Positions 1 to 8,875 of a DNA stretch of 64,000 nucleotides are shown here, one piece after another. The DNA lies in contig DGPB01000014.1 in NCBI GenBank assembly GCA_002390285.1, forward strand, positions 1-64,000. Direction: 5' to 3'. The translations under genes were made by a program, and so were the position numbers. Below the pieces are notes generated by a model. The model had not been told where the DNA came from. It saw nothing but the letters and a program-made list of their open reading frames with translations, and searched no databases. Each line of letters begins with the position of its first letter. Within the stretch, counting starts at the first letter, position 1. The DNA is from Cellvibrionales bacterium UBA4451 (GTDB lineage Bacteria > Pseudomonadota > Gammaproteobacteria > Pseudomonadales > Porticoccaceae).

Positions 1-2
1 TT

Positions 3-179
3 GTAGATGCACTAGGCCACCGAACCCTCAGCGAGGCTTTATTGATAGATGAATATGAAGGTGACCCAAAAAGCAAGGGGTTTAAACTAGGTGTAGCACA
101 ACCAGAAGCACTCTACTGTCGCCATACTCGCACGAGTATGGCTTCTCTTAAATATACCCGAAACAAAATAGCTAGCTAA
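3..179 (+). CDS. 3' end of an unidentified protein, cut by the window edge
   Basis: An open frame enters from the left edge and runs 58 codons to a TAA. The visible end contains ALGHRTLSEALLIDEYEGDP and finishes ...KYTRNKIAS. I do not recognise the family. The composition looks protein-like and a minus-strand gene follows directly, so a convergent gene pair is likely, but chance openness of a 58-codon frame cannot be excluded. Confidence 0.4.
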   Translation, partial: VDALGHRTLSEALLIDEYEGDPKSKGFKLGVAQPEALYCRHTRTSMASLKYTRNKIAS

Positions 180-187
180 AAAGTATA

Positions 188-412
188 TTAACTAGCGGCC
201 TTTCTTCCTGCTTTTAAACCTTCTCGAAAATCGGTACTACCTTCTTTCGCCGGGCGTGCGAGAGGACATTTAGGCATATTGGCTTTAGCCATCTTCTGCC
301 CCCTAACCAGTTTAATACCTTGAACCCACCCATCGCAAAACTCTTTTTGATCAGCAAGAGCTAGGCTCGAGCAAGCAGATAGCAGTAGAAATGTAATTAG
401 CGCTTTTTTGAT
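188..412 (-). CDS. Small secreted protein of unknown function, probably starting at ATC
   Basis: The product is about 74 residues: a cleavable signal peptide (IKKALITFLLLSACSSLALA, ending in an ALA-type site) and a mature part of about 54 residues with FCDGW, two cysteines (CDG and KCP) and a STDFREGLKAG ending. That ending resembles small periplasmic proteins of unknown role that I recall from other bacteria. The frame extends to a TTG at 454, but that codon has no ribosome-binding site. A perfect AAGGAG lies six bases before an ATC codon at 412, exactly where the signal peptide begins. The ATC start is inferred; 454 is the conventional alternative. Confidence 0.55.
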   Translation of the reverse strand: MKKALITFLLLSACSSLALADQKEFCDGWVQGIKLVRGQKMAKANMPKCPLARPAKEGSTDFREGLKAGRKAAS

Positions 413-596
413 GACTCGCTCCTTAAATAAATATAAAAGATGAATATAGGGCAATTAGACGAGAAAGTAGCGCCTGTGTCAATTTAAGGACTCACAGCTA
501 ATCCGAAACCAGAGTCTACATAGTGAAGCAAGTATAGTGCCGAAATGATAAGATTTCAGTCAGCTCAAATTCCCATCTATAGAATATAAGGACCCC

Positions 597-1454
597 ATGA
601 AGACGCCGAAACAAATTCAGCCCCTAATAGATGACGGCGTAGTCGATGAGGTCATCCGTCCACTCATGAGCGGAAAAGAGGCTGCCGTTTATGTGGTTCG
701 CTGCGGTTCAGAGATTCGCTGCGCCAAAGTCTATAAAGAAGCTAACAAACGTAGTTTCAAGCAAGCTGCGCAGTATCAAGAAGGTCGTAAAGTCAGGAAT
801 AGCCGTCGCGCTCGCGCTATGGAAAAGGGCTCCAAGTACGGCCGCAAGCAGCAGGAAGAAACCTGGCAGAATGCAGAAGTAGATGCTCTTTATCGCCTAG
901 CAAATGCTGGTGTGCGAGTTCCACAACCTTTCGGCTGTTTTGACGGCGTCTTGCTTATGGAGCTAGTCACTGATGGTGATGGTCTCGTGGCACCTCGCCT
1001 AAACGATGTATCGATGTCTGCCGAACAGGCGCTTGAAGACCACGCTCTCGTTATGCAATTCGTTAAACTCATGCTCTGTGCAGGGCTGGTACATGGCGAT
1101 TTATCAGAATTTAATGTGCTAGTGGACGAATATGGCCCTGTGATCATCGACCTCCCTCAAGCGGTGGATGCCGCTGCCAACAACCACGCCGAAAGAATGC
1201 TGGCGCGAGATGTTAACAATATGACCAGCTATTACGCACTGTACGCTCCTGAGCTGAAAGACACCCACTACGCCAAGGAAATGTGGGCGCTATACGAAGA
1301 GGGTGAATTACATCCTGATACCGAGCTAACGGGCTATTTTGAGGAAGACACGCAAGCAGCCGATGTAGATACCGTACTACAAGAGATTCAAGCAGCGTTG
1401 ACCGAAGAGTTAGAACGCCAAGAACGCCTCCGAGAAGCGGAAGAAGCTATCTAG
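597..1454 (+). CDS. RIO-type serine protein kinase (PA4780-like)
   Basis: A 285-residue atypical protein kinase of the bacterial RIO1 branch. Visible elements in order: a short ATP loop SGKEAAVYVV (about 26-34), the ATP lysine in CAKVY (about K44), the catalytic loop HGDLSEFN (about 166-173, catalytic Asp 168) and the metal-binding IDLPQ (184-188) that replaces DFG in RIO kinases. The C-terminal 80 residues are acidic and helical. An AAGGA precedes the ATG by about five bases. It stands alone between divergent and unrelated genes. The substrates of this bacterial subgroup are not established, so no pathway is assigned. Confidence 0.9.
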   Translation: MKTPKQIQPLIDDGVVDEVIRPLMSGKEAAVYVVRCGSEIRCAKVYKEANKRSFKQAAQYQEGRKVRNSRRARAMEKGSKYGRKQQEETWQNAEVDALYRLANAGVRVPQPFGCFDGVLLMELVTDGDGLVAPRLNDVSMSAEQALEDHALVMQFVKLMLCAGLVHGDLSEFNVLVDEYGPVIIDLPQAVDAAANNHAERMLARDVNNMTSYYALYAPELKDTHYAKEMWALYEEGELHPDTELTGYFEEDTQAADVDTVLQEIQAALTEELERQERLREAEEAI

Positions 1455-1646
1455 GCAGTCATATATTTCTCTGTCGACGACATTATTTCAACTCTATTCC
1501 ACTCGACGACTTACTTAACCTAACTTTGAGCAATTTTCACACAGTTTAACTCGACGCCGTTGCAACAAATCCCTATAGTACGCCCCCACTTAGCACACCC
1601 TCACTTAAAACCTCATATTTATTCGTTCAAATTTAAAGGTATCCCG

Positions 1647-3260
1647 TTGATTTCTACAGCAAATATCACCATGCAGTTTGGCGCCAAGCCATTATTTGAA
1701 AATATTTCCGTCAAATTTGGTAATGGCAATCGCTATGGCCTTATTGGTGCGAACGGCTGTGGCAAATCCACGTTTATGAAAATTCTGGATGGAAGCCTGG
1801 TCCCTACTGCCGGAAATGTATCAATTACCCCTAACGAACGCTTAGGGACATTGCATCAGGATCAGTTTGCCTTTGAAGAATACAGCGTGGTTGATACCGT
1901 GATCATGGGGCATGCCGAACTATGGGAAGTAAAGCAGGAACGGGATCGAATCTATGGTTTAGCCGAAATGTCTGAAGAAGATGGCATGAAAGTGGCAGAT
2001 CTCGAAGCCCGATTTGCAGAAATGGATGGATATAGCGCCGAAAGCCGTGCTGGTGAGGTTCTCATGGGTGCTGGTATTGCGGAAAAACTTCATTTTGGTC
2101 CAATGAGTGAAATTGCACCTGGCTGGAAACTGCGAGTACTACTGGCACAGGCTCTGTTTTCAGACCCAGACATTCTGCTGCTGGACGAACCGACCAACAA
2201 CCTCGATATCGACACCATTCGCTGGCTGGAATCACTGATCAACGAACGTAAAAGTACTATGATCATCATTTCCCATGACCGCCACTTCCTCAATGCGGTA
2301 TGCACGCACATGGCCGATATCGACTATGGTGAATTACGTGTTTACCCCGGCAACTACGACGACTTCATGACAGCGTCCACTCAGGCTCGCGAACGTATGC
2401 AGTCAGAAAATGCCAAGAAATCTGTGCAAATTGCTGAACTTCAACAGTTTGTCAGTCGTTTCTCAGCGAATGCCTCAAAAGCCAAACAGGCCACGTCACG
2501 CGCTAAACAACTCGGGAAAATCAAACTGGACGATATCAAAGCCTCCAGCCGAGTCAGCCCCTATATCCGCTTTAAGCAGGATAAAAAACTACACCGCCAG
2601 GCATTGATTCTGGACAATCTTGGCCATAGCTTTGATGATAATGAACTGTTCAGTCATGGCAACCTAATCCTGGATGCAGGTACTCGTTTGGCTGTTATTG
2701 GTGAAAATGGTGTAGGTAAAACCACCCTCCTTCGTTGTCTGACGAATGAAATATCCGCCAATAATGGCTCCATAAAATGGTCAGAAAATGCGACGATTGG
2801 GTACTGTCCACAAGACAGCACTTCAGAGTTTGAAAACAAGTTGAATTTATTTGATTGGATGAGCCAATGGCGTAAACCTAGCCATGATGATCAAATTGTA
2901 CGTGCCACATTGGGGCGCTTATTATTTTCTTCCGATGACTTCAAAAAGCAGGTCAAGGTCTGCTCTGGTGGCGAAAAAAACCGGTTACTGTTTGGCAAGC
3001 TAATGATGATGGATACTAACGTCCTTCTGATGGATGAGCCCACCAACCACTTGGATATGGAAGCCATCGAAGCATTAAACTTGGCGTTGGAACACTACGA
3101 AGGCACACTGATTTTCGTTAGTCATGACCGTGAGTTTGTTTCTTCACTAGCCAACCGTGTGATAGAAATTAAGGATCATACCTTGGTGGACTTCCAAGGT
3201 ACCTATGACGAGTACCTTGCCAGCCAACTACAGACCGGAAAGGTTGCCAACTTAAAGTAA
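1647..3260 (+). CDS. ybiT: ABC-F family ATPase YbiT
   Basis: A soluble ABC-F protein with two ATP-binding cassettes and no membrane segment; the family acts on ribosomes. The first cassette has Walker A GANGCGKST (about 34-42), Walker B ILLLDEPTNNLD and the ABC-F interdomain linker. The second has GENGVGKTT, the signature CSGGEKNR and LLMDEPTNHLDM. Wording such as MQFGAKPLFENISVKFG matches YbiT rather than Uup or EttA. The frame is open from an upstream TTG at 1560, but homology begins at the TTG at 1647, which has AAAGGT six bases before it and gives about 537 residues (E. coli YbiT is 530). Confidence 0.92.
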   Translation: MISTANITMQFGAKPLFENISVKFGNGNRYGLIGANGCGKSTFMKILDGSLVPTAGNVSITPNERLGTLHQDQFAFEEYSVVDTVIMGHAELWEVKQERDRIYGLAEMSEEDGMKVADLEARFAEMDGYSAESRAGEVLMGAGIAEKLHFGPMSEIAPGWKLRVLLAQALFSDPDILLLDEPTNNLDIDTIRWLESLINERKSTMIIISHDRHFLNAVCTHMADIDYGELRVYPGNYDDFMTASTQARERMQSENAKKSVQIAELQQFVSRFSANASKAKQATSRAKQLGKIKLDDIKASSRVSPYIRFKQDKKLHRQALILDNLGHSFDDNELFSHGNLILDAGTRLAVIGENGVGKTTLLRCLTNEISANNGSIKWSENATIGYCPQDSTSEFENKLNLFDWMSQWRKPSHDDQIVRATLGRLLFSSDDFKKQVKVCSGGEKNRLLFGKLMMMDTNVLLMDEPTNHLDMEAIEALNLALEHYEGTLIFVSHDREFVSSLANRVIEIKDHTLVDFQGTYDEYLASQLQTGKVANLK

Positions 3261-3352
3261 ATGGCATCATGGCTCGTCAACTATTGCGTAAAACCGGAAT
3301 GGTTTACAAATATAGGCCCAAAACCAAAAAATAAATAAAAGAGGAGTCTCCC

Positions 3353-4483
3353 ATGCCCGGCTTACTACCCGATACCGACCCCAACGGCTTACTGGAATAC
3401 TCTGTTGTATTTACAGACCGCTCCCTGAATCACATGTCTCAGGCCTTTCAGGGCGTAATGAACGACATTTCATTTACTCTTAAAAAAGTCTACAACGCAA
3501 AAGCAGTTGCTGTTGTCCCCGGTGGCGGCACTTATGGTATGGAAGCCGTGGCACGGCAATTTGCGAATGACAAGAAGTGTCTGGTTATTCGCAATGGCTG
3601 GTTTAGCTACCGCTGGAGCCAAATTTTGGAGATGGGAAATATCGCCTCCGAAATCATCGTGATGAAAGCACAAGCAGTGGACGATGAGGTCCAGGCTGCA
3701 CTTGCACCAGCACCCATTGATGACGTCGTTGCACAAATCAAATCTGAAAAACCGGATATGGTTTTTGCGCCCCATGTTGAAACTGCTTCTGGCATGTTAT
3801 TGCCTGATGACTATCTTCAGGCAATAGCCGATGCGGTGCATTCTGTAGGCGGGCTGTTTGTACTGGACTGTATTGCCTCCGGAACCCTTTGGGTCGATAT
3901 GCAAGCCTGTGGTGTGGATATTTTAATCAGCGCCCCACAGAAAGGCTGGAGTGCCTCACCATGCAGCGCATTAGTCATGTTCAGCGATAAAGCCCGTGAA
4001 TTAATTGACGTAACCACCAGCACAAGTTTCGCCTGTGACCTGCGAAAATGGCTACAAATTATGGAAGCCTATGAAAATGGTGGTCACGCCTACCACGCCA
4101 CTATGCCTACCGACGCCTTATTGAAATTTAGAGACACGATGATAGAAACCGAATCTTACGGGTTTGATAAGGTCAAAGAAGAGCAACTTGAACTAGGTCG
4201 GAGAGTACGTGAATTACTCACCAGCAAGGGCTTTAAAAGTGTTGCTACTGAAGGTTTTCAAGCCCCAGGTGTGGTGGTTTGTTACACCGATGACATGGAT
4301 ATTCACAACGGTAAGAAATTCCTCGCGCAGGGTTTACAAATTGCTGCGGGTGTTCCACTTCAATGTGATGAACCAGAAGGTTTCCGTACATTTAGAATCG
4401 GCTTGTTCGGTTTGGATAAATTGCACAATATAGATCGCACTGTTAACCATCTGAATGAAGCTCTGGAACAGATTACCCCCTAA
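3353..4483 (+). CDS. Class V PLP-dependent aminotransferase
   Basis: A 376-residue fold-type I enzyme of the aminotransferase class V family (alanine-glyoxylate/serine-pyruvate transaminase-like). It shows the cofactor phosphate loop PGGGTYGMEA (about 56-65), the HVETASG substrate region, the PLP-contacting Asp in VLDCIASGTLWVD, and the Schiff-base lysine in SAPQKGWSAS (about K197). The ATG is preceded by AGAGGAG. The substrate cannot be read from sequence; close relatives are annotated only as class V-fold enzymes. It follows ybiT at 92 bases without obvious functional linkage. Confidence 0.82.
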   Translation: MPGLLPDTDPNGLLEYSVVFTDRSLNHMSQAFQGVMNDISFTLKKVYNAKAVAVVPGGGTYGMEAVARQFANDKKCLVIRNGWFSYRWSQILEMGNIASEIIVMKAQAVDDEVQAALAPAPIDDVVAQIKSEKPDMVFAPHVETASGMLLPDDYLQAIADAVHSVGGLFVLDCIASGTLWVDMQACGVDILISAPQKGWSASPCSALVMFSDKARELIDVTTSTSFACDLRKWLQIMEAYENGGHAYHATMPTDALLKFRDTMIETESYGFDKVKEEQLELGRRVRELLTSKGFKSVATEGFQAPGVVVCYTDDMDIHNGKKFLAQGLQIAAGVPLQCDEPEGFRTFRIGLFGLDKLHNIDRTVNHLNEALEQITP

Positions 4484-4672
4484 ATTAGAGGGGTCGGAAA
4501 TTAAACGACTCCGAGCCCTCTACATAGAGCATGCTGAATAGGCAGCTTGCTCTAAATTCTACACATTACGCCTCCTACCTATTGCTTCACCCCTCTTATT
4601 TTATCCCTCTTGTCTCATGGCAACGCGTTGCCGATAATACCAACCCTACACATTCATATAGAGTTCCACTCA

Positions 4673-5209
4673 ATGGCATCGTTACAAGACCAACTTCTCA
4701 AAGCCGGTATCGTCAATAAGAAAAAAGCCAAACAGGTCGAGCAGGAGAAGCGTAAACAGACAAAACAAGCACATAAAGGTCACGCCCATGTGGACGAGAC
4801 TAAGGAGCTGGCAAAAAAAGCGCTTGCAGAAAAAACTATCCGAGATCGCGAAATAAACCGTCAGCGCGAGAAAGCAGCTGAGCTAAAAGCTATTACCGCC
4901 CAAATCAAACAGCTAATTGAAGTAAATCGAATTGATCGAAGTAATGGAGAAGTGGCCTATCAATTCACCGATGGGACAAAAATCAAAAAAATCTTTGTAT
5001 CCCCTCTCTTACATAGCCAACTTAGTAAGGGACTGATCGCCATCGTCCGCCTACACGACCAATACGAACTGGTTCCAGTGGCCGTCGCTGACAAAATCAG
5101 CCAACGAGACGAGAGTATCGTGATCGTTCAGAACCAAGTCAGTAAAGATGAAACTGATGAGGATGATTACTATGCTGATTTCAAAATTCCTGATGATTTG
5201 ATGTGGTAG
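4673..5209 (+). CDS. DUF2058 family protein (YaiL-like)
   Basis: A 178-residue soluble, strongly basic and helical protein. The N-terminal half (MASLQDQLLKAGIVNKKKAK and the following Lys/Glu/Gln-rich stretch) predicts a long helix. The C-terminal half contains VAYQFTDGTKIKKIFV and the terminal IPDDLMW that mark DUF2058. The frame is open further upstream, but the family begins with MASLQDQLLKAG, so I start at that ATG. Family function is unknown; nucleic-acid binding is plausible from charge but not shown. Confidence 0.85.
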   Translation: MASLQDQLLKAGIVNKKKAKQVEQEKRKQTKQAHKGHAHVDETKELAKKALAEKTIRDREINRQREKAAELKAITAQIKQLIEVNRIDRSNGEVAYQFTDGTKIKKIFVSPLLHSQLSKGLIAIVRLHDQYELVPVAVADKISQRDESIVIVQNQVSKDETDEDDYYADFKIPDDLMW

Positions 5210-5336
5210 CAATAAACAATACGTACCCCTCTTGCTAGGTTCTGTTCATTACAACCATTCTAAGCAAGCTCATTCAAGAGCAACGGAACCCTATGACTTA
5301 CATTAGGTCAAACGGTCATCCTAATAAATAAACCAG

Positions 5337-5948
5337 ATGAATGGGTACGCCGTGCTTAAACAAATCCCCCTGATAATTATTACCATTCTGTTCACTGGAA
5401 ATACACTGGCCGCTACCGAAAAAGCCATTTTCGCTGGCGGATGTTTCTGGTGTATGGAACCACCCTACGACAAGTTGGAAGGTGTTATCAGCACCACCTC
5501 TGGCTATACGGGTGGTCACCTAGACAACCCCAGCTATCAAGCTGTTTCAAGCGGGCGATCAGGGCATGTGGAAGTGGTTGAGGTGCTTTACGACCCAGAA
5601 CAAGTTAGCTACCAGGAATTATTAGAGGTCTTTTGGGTAAATGTGGACCCAACAAATGCTGTTGGGCAATTTTGTGATAGTGGCAGCCAGTACCTAAGTG
5701 CTATTTTTTATCAAAATAACGCACAACGAAAAGCCGCAGAAGAGAGTTTGAACAAGCTAACGGCTAGTCAGGTACTGAAACAAGCCATTGTCACAACAAT
5801 ACGTCCCGTTGGTGTATTTTATCCTGCCGAAGAATACCACCAGAATTACTACCAAAAGAACCCGATTCGCTACCGCTATTACCGTCATGGTTGCAGACGT
5901 GACAATCGACTAGAGGAACTCTGGCAGGGAGTAGAACTGCCATTCTAG
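5337..5948 (+). CDS. msrA: Exported peptide-methionine (S)-S-oxide reductase MsrA
   Basis: Reduces S-methionine sulfoxide in oxidised proteins. A hydrophobic leader (LKQIPLIIITILFTG, ending NTLAA) precedes the catalytic domain, so the enzyme is probably periplasmic, unlike cytoplasmic E. coli MsrA. The active-site GGCFWC has its nucleophile at about C36. Further family elements are SGYTGGH, SGRSGHVEVVEV and EEYHQNYYQK. Later cysteines (QFCDSGSQY and HGCRRD) may resolve the disulfide. The start is ATG at 5337 or GTG at 5352; both keep the leader. Confidence 0.9.
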   Translation: MNGYAVLKQIPLIIITILFTGNTLAATEKAIFAGGCFWCMEPPYDKLEGVISTTSGYTGGHLDNPSYQAVSSGRSGHVEVVEVLYDPEQVSYQELLEVFWVNVDPTNAVGQFCDSGSQYLSAIFYQNNAQRKAAEESLNKLTASQVLKQAIVTTIRPVGVFYPAEEYHQNYYQKNPIRYRYYRHGCRRDNRLEELWQGVELPF

Positions 5949-6129
5949 GGCTGTGTCTAACCGTTTCTTTTAACCGAAACTTATCGTCATTCGGGCAACT
6001 TCCTTGGCTCATCTGTTGAATGTAGTCATCTTGAACACGAGTCTAAATTGACCCATATCATGTGCCGGTCGTACTCCAAGAGTTAGGATTTATCGCTCTA
6101 ATTGGAGTTGCTGGGCAACCAAGGTCGGT

Positions 6130-7284
6130 ATGCACGCTAGACAATCATCAAACGTGGCTTTTAAAATTCACTCAAGCGCTGAGTCTGAACTATTAAGCCC
6201 ATTGGTCAACTGTAGTTTGGATACACTTTTCAAACATAAACCAGAGATTGCACCTATTGCCCTTAACCTTTACTTTCAAGAAGGCCTTAGCTCGATTTAC
6301 CTCCACCTAATCGCTCAAGAAATCAGGCTCTATGCACAAAGATTCGGGCCACAACGAGCAGCAAAAACCTGGCTGCGAGGCACACCTCTTACGTGCTTAA
6401 GTGCAGCAGAAATAACTGAGATTGTTTTCCTCTCTGCCAGTAACTTTCAAATGGATGAAGAAACTTATAGTGAGTATGGGTTTGAATGCACCTTTTCTGA
6501 CATCAAGGAAAATAATCTGGCACTAATGAAGGGACTACGCTTCACCACGATATTATTGAATATTGATGCATCGCTTGCTCCTAAGACGCAACAACTTTGG
6601 CCCCATCTAGATCTGATCAAACAATATAAATTCCCGGAACTTCAGTTTCGATTGGATACCAGTGCCTCTGATGCCGCCACGTTACATCACTGGCTAGAGA
6701 GTCTGATCGTCGGCCAGCCACAGCTTATCGAGCTACACGGGCTGGAGGAGATGACTGAACCCGTCATGCTCGACCAACTGGCTAAACTGATGTCGCCACG
6801 TGGCTACGCACTAATAGGCGATCGTTTCTTCGTGCTTGAGGGTCACCCGCTATTGCAACTAAAACATTTGGGTACATTGCAATATACCCCGTGGGGGCTT
6901 TCACACCCTCAGATTAAGAACTGGGTGGGGCTTGGTGTTGGTGCTCTTGGTAAAATAGGTCGCGGTTTTTATCAAAACACAGACACGGAATCCGAATATC
7001 AATCAAACTTAACTCAGGGCAAGCTGCCTATTCAGTGTAGTGGAAAATATCCAAACGATGACATAACCCTCTGGACACTGATCGAACAGCTAATCTGCCT
7101 CCATAGGACTCAAAATCCAAATAATCTATCTCTCCTCAATGATAACCCTAAGGCTTACCAGGTCTTTCATCAAGCCTGTAATAAGGGCTGGATGGTTGAA
7201 GATGGAAACTATCTAAGCGTCAGTGGCCAGGGACTCAATCACCTCCGAGAAATTTGCCGAAACTTGCTGTGTGCTAAAAACTAA
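6130..7284 (+). CDS. HemN-like protein lacking the radical-SAM Fe-S cysteines
   Basis: A 384-residue protein whose course follows oxygen-independent coproporphyrinogen III oxidase (HemN). IYLHLIAQEIRLYAQRFG, WLRGTPLTCLSAAEI (HemN has GGGTPT), GYALIGDRFFVLEGHPL and VGLGVGALGKIGRGFYQN correspond to HemN landmarks. The CxxxCxxC loop that binds the [4Fe-4S]/SAM cofactor is absent: the expected region goes straight from ALNLYFQEG into the EIRL helix, and none of the seven cysteines forms that motif. It cannot be a normal radical-SAM enzyme. AAGG precedes the ATG. It sits in the slot beside anr where Pseudomonas carries hemN. Role unknown; a regulatory or heme-binding pseudoenzyme is inference. Confidence 0.72.
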   Translation: MHARQSSNVAFKIHSSAESELLSPLVNCSLDTLFKHKPEIAPIALNLYFQEGLSSIYLHLIAQEIRLYAQRFGPQRAAKTWLRGTPLTCLSAAEITEIVFLSASNFQMDEETYSEYGFECTFSDIKENNLALMKGLRFTTILLNIDASLAPKTQQLWPHLDLIKQYKFPELQFRLDTSASDAATLHHWLESLIVGQPQLIELHGLEEMTEPVMLDQLAKLMSPRGYALIGDRFFVLEGHPLLQLKHLGTLQYTPWGLSHPQIKNWVGLGVGALGKIGRGFYQNTDTESEYQSNLTQGKLPIQCSGKYPNDDITLWTLIEQLICLHRTQNPNNLSLLNDNPKAYQVFHQACNKGWMVEDGNYLSVSGQGLNHLREICRNLLCAKN

Positions 7285-7298
7285 CCTCATCCATTAAG

Positions 7299-7312
7299 AT
7301 GACCTAGATCAA
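7299..7312 (-). promoter_or_regulatory. Possible FNR/ANR box upstream of anr
   Basis: On the minus strand the site reads TTGATCTAGGTCAT, matching TTGATNNNNATCAA at eight of ten defined positions. It ends 38 bases before the anr ATG. FNR-family genes are often autoregulated, so this could be a self-regulatory operator. One half-site is imperfect, so the assignment is tentative. Confidence 0.3.
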
Positions 7313-7350
7313 TATCATCGATATAATGTCCACCTTGATTAAGGTGAGAT

Positions 7351-8071
7351 ATGCCGTCAATGGATGCCAAGTGCCCCCATAATACCGAGGCGAATTGCGG
7401 CGATTGCCGTATGAATGCTCTTTGCCTACCTCTAGCACTTCAAGCTACTGAAGTGGCTCGGCTTGATGAAAATTCAGCGCGGCCGCCCTCTCCATAAGGA
7501 TCGGCATGTCTACAGCGCCGGAGAAGAATTCAAATCAGTATTTGCCGTTCGTAGCGGTTCGATAAAAAGCTACACCGTCAGTAATGATGGTCAGGAACAG
7601 GTTACTGGATTCCACCTTCCCGGTGAAATATTCGGCATGGACGGCATCGCGCATAACCACTACACCAATTCGGCCCTGGCAATGGAAACGGCCGCTGTCT
7701 GTGAAATTCCTTTTTCAAAGCTACAAGATCTAAGTATTGCAATTCCATCGCTACAGCGTCACTTTTTCCAGCTAATGAGTAAAGAAATCACCAATGATCA
7801 GCAGCTGATCACCTTGCTCAGTAAAAATAGTGCTGAAGAGCGAGTCGCTACGCTGCTACTCAGTATTTCCAACCGCAATCTCCGCCGCCAACTCTCAGGG
7901 ACTCGCTTTCGTTTACCGATGTCCAGAGCTGATATCGGTAACTACCTTGGCCTAACTGTAGAAACAGTCAGCCGGGTATTTGGACGCTTCCAAAAACAAG
8001 ATATGCTCAAGGTGGATAAGAAAGAAATTGAAGTATTAGATTTTGACAAATTACGTGCTTTAGCAAACTAG
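7351..8071 (+). pseudogene. anr: FNR/ANR-type anaerobic regulator, frameshifted
   Basis: Oxygen-sensing CRP/FNR regulator. Translation from the ATG at 7351 (preceded by AAGGTGA) gives the cluster motif CGDCRMNALC, the C-x2-C-x5-C of FNR, then LPLALQATEVARLDE, and hits TAA at 7495. The rest lies one base away, resuming as IQRGRPLHKD, with the effector domain, the fourth ligand in AAVCEIPF, the dimer helix and the recognition helix GLTVETVSRVFGRF. The join is at GATGAAAATTC (about 7465-7475); removing one A gives a continuous protein of about 239 residues (ANR is 244). An internal start at 7463/7466 would give 201-202 residues without the sensor cysteines. Real mutation, recoding and read error all remain possible. 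Confidence 0.85.
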
Positions 8072-8088
8072 GACGCTATCTAACAAAT

Positions 8089-8116
8089 AAAAAGCCGGGC
8101 AAATGCCCGGCTTTTT
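8089..8116. terminator. Bidirectional intrinsic terminator between anr and ompW
   Basis: A perfect hairpin: AAAAAGCCGGGC, loop AAAT, GCCCGGCTTTTT. The GC-rich stem is flanked by A5 and T5, so it can end transcription of both convergent genes. Confidence 0.92.
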
Positions 8117-8146
8117 ATGTTCTAATTTTGGTCGAAATCGGCAAAT

Positions 8147-8836
8147 TTAGAACTTATAACCAACACCAATCATATAAACCCATGGATCTACATCAACATC
8201 GGCTTTGACAACATTTCCACTATCGAATTTGAATTTTGCATCCGTTTGAAGATCGATATACCAAATGGAAGCATTCAGCAACCAGTGCTCATTAATTGCA
8301 TAATCGACGCCAATCTGGCCAGCCAAACCCCAAGAGTCATCTAACTCTAGATCGCCTTTGCCCAATACGGACTCCAACTCACCATCTATATCTTCATCAA
8401 AGAACTTGGTGTAGTTGACACCAACACCCACGTAAGGCTGGAACTTTGAAGCCGCATTCATAGGAAAGTACTGAAGAGTCACTGTCGGGGGCAGCTGTTT
8501 CGCAGATCCGGCATCAACTGTAGAAGCACCTAGATCAGCTTTAAGATCATGTTCAAAGGGTGTCGCTGCTAATAAGCCCACACCAAGATGGTCTGTCAGC
8601 ATATAGGTTAGTGTTAACCCCAGCTGGGTATCATCTTCCACTTCAGCTCCCGACCCCGGCAAGGCTGTGCCATTCAACTTTAATTTACTGCTATCATCAT
8701 TGGGGTCAACATTTGCCGCACCAGCGCGAACAATAATATCCCCTGGCTCATAGGCAGTCGCCGCCGCAGTGCCTAGTAACAGACTACCGGCCAAAACAGT
8801 GTTTATTGCCAGCGATAAAGCCTTCTTCTTTTCCAT
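8147..8836 (-). CDS. ompW: Outer membrane protein OmpW
   Basis: A 229-residue eight-stranded beta-barrel porin. A signal peptide ends at TAAATA before YEPGDIIVRAGAANVDP, the typical OmpW mature start. Family landmarks are GLTLTYMLTDHLGVGLLAATPFEHDL, LPPTVTLQYFPM, YVGVGVNYTKFF and the aromatic C-terminal strand YMIGVGYKF. OmpW forms a narrow hydrophobic channel in the outer membrane. Expression is probably activated under low oxygen, given the FNR box at class II spacing upstream. It converges with anr across a shared terminator. Confidence 0.95.
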   Translation of the reverse strand: MEKKKALSLAINTVLAGSLLLGTAAATAYEPGDIIVRAGAANVDPNDDSSKLKLNGTALPGSGAEVEDDTQLGLTLTYMLTDHLGVGLLAATPFEHDLKADLGASTVDAGSAKQLPPTVTLQYFPMNAASKFQPYVGVGVNYTKFFDEDIDGELESVLGKGDLELDDSWGLAGQIGVDYAINEHWLLNASIWYIDLQTDAKFKFDSGNVVKADVDVDPWVYMIGVGYKF

Positions 8837-8875
8837 TTACCTTCTCCAAAAAGGGTAGTACCAAAATCCAAGTGC

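Noticed and set aside
1560..1646. 29-codon N-terminal extension of ybiT
   Set aside because: Not conserved in YbiT; the internal TTG at 1647 has a better ribosome-binding site and matches the family start.
3261..3338. 25-codon plus-strand frame starting right after the ybiT stop
   Set aside because: Too short, no similarity and no independent signal; probably untranslated spacer.
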